Assembly (NCBI GenBank): GCA_027858555.1
Contig: JAQICP010000444.1
Coordinates: 1-9,021, forward strand
Reading direction: 5' to 3'
DNA from: Vallitaleaceae bacterium
Lineage (GTDB): Bacteria > Bacillota > Clostridia > Lachnospirales > Vallitaleaceae
Length of the DNA stretch: 9,021 nucleotides
The notes beneath the pieces are model-generated. The model saw only the letters and a program-made list of their open reading frames with translations. It was not told the DNA's origin and did not search any database. Shown here piece by piece: positions 6,416-9,021 of this stretch. The number at the start of each line of letters is the position of its first letter. Positions within the stretch are counted from its first letter, which is position 1. The translations under genes were made by a program, and so were the position numbers.

Positions 6416-6862
6416 CTACATTTCTTCCACAACAATTGTTAGTGACCCAGTTACTTTAGGGTGTATCTTATAAGGTATTTCATAAGTGCCTAGGTCCTTA
6501 ATACCTTCTTTTAAAACTAATTTCTTTTTATCTATTTCCATACCTAACTGGCTATGTGCCTCGGTAGCGATTTCTTTACTTGAAACGGAACCGAATAATT
6601 TACCATTTTCGCCGGCTTTGAGTTTAATCGTTACTTTCTTGTCTTTAAGGGACTCAGCTAAAGCTTTCGCCTCTTCCAAATGCTCTTTTTCCAGACGCAC
6701 GTCTACTGCTGCTTGAAGTTTTAAAGCATTGATTGCCTTGTTACTAGCTTCCATACCTAATTTTTTAGCAATTAAAAAATTCCTAGCATAACCGTCACTC
6801 ACGTTGACGATTTCTCCCTTTTTTCCTACCTTTTTAACATCTTCCAATAATACTACTTTCAT
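6416..6862 (-). CDS. rplI: 50S ribosomal protein L9
   Basis: Protein of the large ribosomal subunit that binds 23S rRNA near the L1 stalk base and helps maintain reading frame. I start it at the ATG at 6862, giving 148 residues, close to the usual 148-150. The N-terminus M-K-V-V-L-L-E-D-V then matches the family. An in-frame GTG at 6871 would add three residues but lies inside gdpP with a poor ribosome-site distance, whereas AAGGTG is six bases before the ATG. The N-terminal rRNA-binding domain carries G-Y-A-R-N-F-L-I at 24-31. A long connecting helix spans about 40-75. The C-terminal domain carries G-K-L-F-G-S-V-S at 87-94. The ATG is one base past the gdpP stop, indicating coupled translation. 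Confidence 0.97.
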   Translation of the reverse strand: MKVVLLEDVKKVGKKGEIVNVSDGYARNFLIAKKLGMEASNKAINALKLQAAVDVRLEKEHLEEAKALAESLKDKKVTIKLKAGENGKLFGSVSSKEIATEAHSQLGMEIDKKKLVLKEGIKDLGTYEIPYKIHPKVTGSLTIVVEEM

Positions 6863-6863
6863 C

Positions 6864-8906
6864 TTATTCACCTTCCTCTAAAAATTCATCGATGGTCTTC
6901 TTCAATAATATAATTGCTTCATCCAACTTTTTATTATCAATCTGAGCGCCTGCCACACTAAGATGACCACCGCCACCTAATTTTTCCATAATACGCTGCA
7001 CATTGATTTCATCTAGTGATCTTGCGCTAATAAATACCTGATTGTCAGTTTCCGTCAGAACAAAAGACGCCTTGATGCCTGAAATGTTCAGTAACTCATC
7101 GGCTGCTTGAGCACCAACAAGATTAGGATTCGTTATATCAGACGGACAAACAGATATGGCCATGTTTTCTCGATATATCTGAGCATCTCTTACAGCCGTA
7201 GCTCTGGCCTTATAGGATGCCATATCGTTTTTAAATAACTTTCTAACCCGTACCACATCTGCACCATAACGTTTCAAGAATGCTGCTGCTTCAAAAGTCT
7301 TAACACCTGCATTAGTTACAAAATTCTTAGTATCGACAGATATGCCTGCAAACAAAGCATCAGCCTCTAGTGGTGTGATCTTAATTCTATCAGATACATA
7401 ACGAATAATTTCAGTAATCATCTCGCAAGTAGAGGATGCATAAGTCTCTATATAGCTAAGGGTAGCGTCTTCAATATACTCTGCACTAACACGATGATGG
7501 TCAAATACAACCACATTACTGACATGTGTAAGTATTGCTGGATATTCTAAGTAAGATGGTCGATTCACATCCACTACTACCAGTAAGGTCTGATTTGTAA
7601 TATATGCAGCAGAATCTACACCAGTAATAAACAAATCTTCTGGGTAATCACCACTCTCAATAAGCTTCGTATGCAAGGTTTTAACCGATGTTGTTACGTT
7701 ATCTATAATGATATGGGCTGGCTTGTTAAAATGCTTAGCACAGGCAAACGCGCCCACTGCAGCACCAAGTGAGTCCATGTCCTGCATCTTGTGACCCATG
7801 ATAATCATTCGGTCACATTCATCTATGAGTTCCCTGAATGCATGGGCTTTGATACGTGCTTTAACTCTGGTAGATTTTTCTACTGATTTTGTTTTACCAC
7901 CATAGAAAGACAACTTATCGTTCTCTTTAATAACAGCTTGGTCTCCACCACGTCCAAGTGCTAAATCCATAGCAATTCTAGCATAATCATATTCCATATC
8001 GAAACTTTTATCATCCATGCCGACCCCCATACTTAGGGTTACTGACATCTCATTACCGATATTGATACTTCTGATGGAATCTAATATATCAAATTTCTCT
8101 TCTTTTAATAATACAAGGTGCTTTTTCTGAAAGACTACAATGTACTTATCCTTCTCAAACTTTTTGACAACACCGTCCATACTTTTTGCAAATTTGTTTA
8201 TATTCCTATCAATCATTGCTATCAGTAGTGGGCGTCTTACATCTTCTATACTATTGAGTACATCATCATAATTATCTATGTATAGTAATGATACAATACC
8301 CTTTTGTTCATAATTTTCGATGGCAAGGGCCGTCTCTCTTGTGACATCAAACATATACAGACTAAATAAAGGCTCTTCTTCAAGGCTATGTCGATGAAGC
8401 GTCTCTTTCTCATCTTCTTCAATTAACATTTTTTTGATGACAACCTTGTAAGTTTTGTTATTATGGTTAAGAATTTTTTCTATCACCACATCATCTGATA
8501 ACTGAACAGCACTTACCTCGCTCAGAAGTGCATTTATATTTTTGCCAAGTATTTTCGATTCCTCAAACAGATCGACAAAGGCTTTATTGAACCACTTTAT
8601 TCTCCCTATTGGATCTAGTAATACATATGGGATAATAAAGTCATGCATCTCATTATTCTGTTTGATACCCACATTAAGTGCAAAATTCATCACTTCATTC
8701 GTTAAGTTCTTGCGTGTTAATATAATCATAAAAACACTCACAACTATAGCAAATACAAACAAAGTAACATACACAAGGAAATTAGGACTTTTATCAATAT
8801 ATGCCATTAAAGCCATCCCGATAAATACAATTAGATAGACTAAAGGCCATCGAAATATACTTTCTATTTTACTATTAAATTCAATTCTTCTTTTTTTCTT
8901 TGCCAT
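6864..8906 (-). CDS. gdpP: GdpP/YybT family cyclic-di-AMP phosphodiesterase
   Basis: Membrane-bound enzyme that hydrolyses c-di-AMP to pApA, so lowering the messenger that controls potassium and osmolyte uptake and wall stress responses. The 680-residue protein has two membrane segments at about 19-37 and 43-63. A PAS-like sensory region spans about 85-190 and includes an acidic insert near 162-178. A degenerate GGDEF domain (about 200-330) has no recognisable G-G-D-E-F, as is normal in this family. The DHH-DHHA1 catalytic part starts at about 355. Metal-binding motifs look intact: H372, D376 and D378 in G-H-K-x-x-D-M-D, D446, D469-H470-H471, and D525 in I-S-V-D-T. The DHHA1 G-G-G-G-H is at 644-648. 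The ATG has GAGGGG five to six bases upstream. In Firmicutes this gene is commonly followed by rplI and dnaB, exactly as here. Confidence 0.95.
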   Translation of the reverse strand: MAKKKRRIEFNSKIESIFRWPLVYLIVFIGMALMAYIDKSPNFLVYVTLFVFAIVVSVFMIILTRKNLTNEVMNFALNVGIKQNNEMHDFIIPYVLLDPIGRIKWFNKAFVDLFEESKILGKNINALLSEVSAVQLSDDVVIEKILNHNNKTYKVVIKKMLIEEDEKETLHRHSLEEEPLFSLYMFDVTRETALAIENYEQKGIVSLLYIDNYDDVLNSIEDVRRPLLIAMIDRNINKFAKSMDGVVKKFEKDKYIVVFQKKHLVLLKEEKFDILDSIRSINIGNEMSVTLSMGVGMDDKSFDMEYDYARIAMDLALGRGGDQAVIKENDKLSFYGGKTKSVEKSTRVKARIKAHAFRELIDECDRMIIMGHKMQDMDSLGAAVGAFACAKHFNKPAHIIIDNVTTSVKTLHTKLIESGDYPEDLFITGVDSAAYITNQTLLVVVDVNRPSYLEYPAILTHVSNVVVFDHHRVSAEYIEDATLSYIETYASSTCEMITEIIRYVSDRIKITPLEADALFAGISVDTKNFVTNAGVKTFEAAAFLKRYGADVVRVRKLFKNDMASYKARATAVRDAQIYRENMAISVCPSDITNPNLVGAQAADELLNISGIKASFVLTETDNQVFISARSLDEINVQRIMEKLGGGGHLSVAGAQIDNKKLDEAIILLKKTIDEFLEEGE

Positions 8907-8919
8907 TAGATCCCCTCTA

Positions 8920-8957
8920 CTATATATACATATAGCTTTTCTTTATATAGGCCTATA
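8920..8957 (-). repeat. Palindromes in the gdpP leader
   Basis: TATAGGCCTATA at 8946-8957 is a perfect 12-bp palindrome. Nearer the gene, CTATAT and ATATAG (8920-8925 and 8930-8935) form a 6-bp stem with a four-base loop. Both would lie in the 5' leader if transcription starts near 8963. The first looks like an operator for a dimeric regulator. The second is pure AT apart from its ends and may be chance. No T-run follows either on the minus strand. Confidence 0.35.
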
Positions 8958-8969
8958 GCTTCAAAATTT

Positions 8970-8978
8970 ATTATAGCA
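8970..8978 (-). promoter_or_regulatory. Extended -10 promoter candidate for gdpP-rplI-dnaB
   Basis: The minus strand reads TGCTATAAT (8978-8970), a perfect -10 box with the TGn extension. The hexamer 17 bases upstream (TTTAAT) matches TTGACA only weakly, which extended -10 promoters tolerate. Transcription would start near 8963, giving a leader of about 57 bases. A larger operon starting beyond the window edge is possible, since a membrane protein gene (yybS type) often precedes gdpP. Nothing coding is seen from 8907 to 9021. Confidence 0.5.
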
Positions 8979-9021
8979 TTATATGACAATAAATTAAACA
9001 AAGACTTTAAATATAGGAATA

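Noticed and set aside
5933..6716. Plus-strand ORFs across dnaB and rplI
   Set aside because: They are reading-frame shadows of highly conserved genes, without independent coding evidence.
7908..8318. Diguanylate cyclase activity for the GGDEF-like part of GdpP
   Set aside because: No G-G-D-E-F or equivalent active-site signature is visible. The domain is known to be degenerate in this family.
8542..8838. Plus-strand ORF over the N-terminal part of gdpP
   Set aside because: It is antisense to the membrane and PAS part of GdpP. Its composition reflects the opposite strand.
1..9021. CRISPR array, tRNA/rRNA, insertion sequence or phage gene
   Set aside because: No regularly spaced repeats, RNA gene signatures, transposase motifs or terminal inverted repeats were found on either strand.

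Overview
The window is AT-rich bacterial DNA in which every supported gene lies on the minus strand, so transcription runs from high to low coordinates. Gene content and order point to a Gram-positive anaerobe of the class Clostridia. The gdpP-rplI-dnaB string is a Firmicutes hallmark. The tad genes are of the clostridial type: a TadZ-like protein with a receiver-like N-terminus, a TadC-like protein with a large insert, and an Flp1-like pilin. I cannot name genus or species.

Block 1 (about 9021-5045, read right to left) is housekeeping. It holds gdpP (membrane-anchored c-di-AMP phosphodiesterase), rplI (ribosomal protein L9) and dnaB (replicative helicase). gdpP and rplI are separated by one base, and rplI and dnaB by 30. 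An extended -10 promoter candidate and a 12-bp palindrome lie ahead of gdpP. A perfect 10-bp hairpin with a T-rich tail, about 65 bases beyond the dnaB stop, closes the block.

Block 2 (about 4930-1) is a Tad-type (type IVc) pilus or secretion locus. In transcription order it holds tadZ-like, tadA (ATPase), tadB and tadC-like (membrane platform), a 136-base gap, a small Flp1-like pilin, and the first ten codons of another gene cut by the window edge. A good sigma-A type promoter (TAGACT, 17 bases, TATAAT) sits between the dnaB terminator and tadZ, so the tad genes probably form their own operon. Upstream of its -35 box are a 7-bp direct repeat spaced 20 bp apart and an inverted repeat, which could be a regulator site. 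Most gene junctions overlap or have a one-base gap, suggesting coupled translation. The prepilin peptidase and most minor pilins are not in the window.

The expected division of labour is that TadA hydrolyses ATP at the inner face of the membrane, TadB and TadC form the platform, TadZ localises the machine, and the pilin is cleaved after Gly19 and assembled. Two features deserve attention. The TadZ-like protein seems to have lost its Walker A lysine and threonine while keeping a plausible receiver acidic pocket. The TadC-like protein carries roughly 190 residues of predicted extracytoplasmic sequence, with Ig-like signatures, between its membrane segments. No mobile element, RNA gene, CRISPR array or wholly unknown gene cluster was seen.
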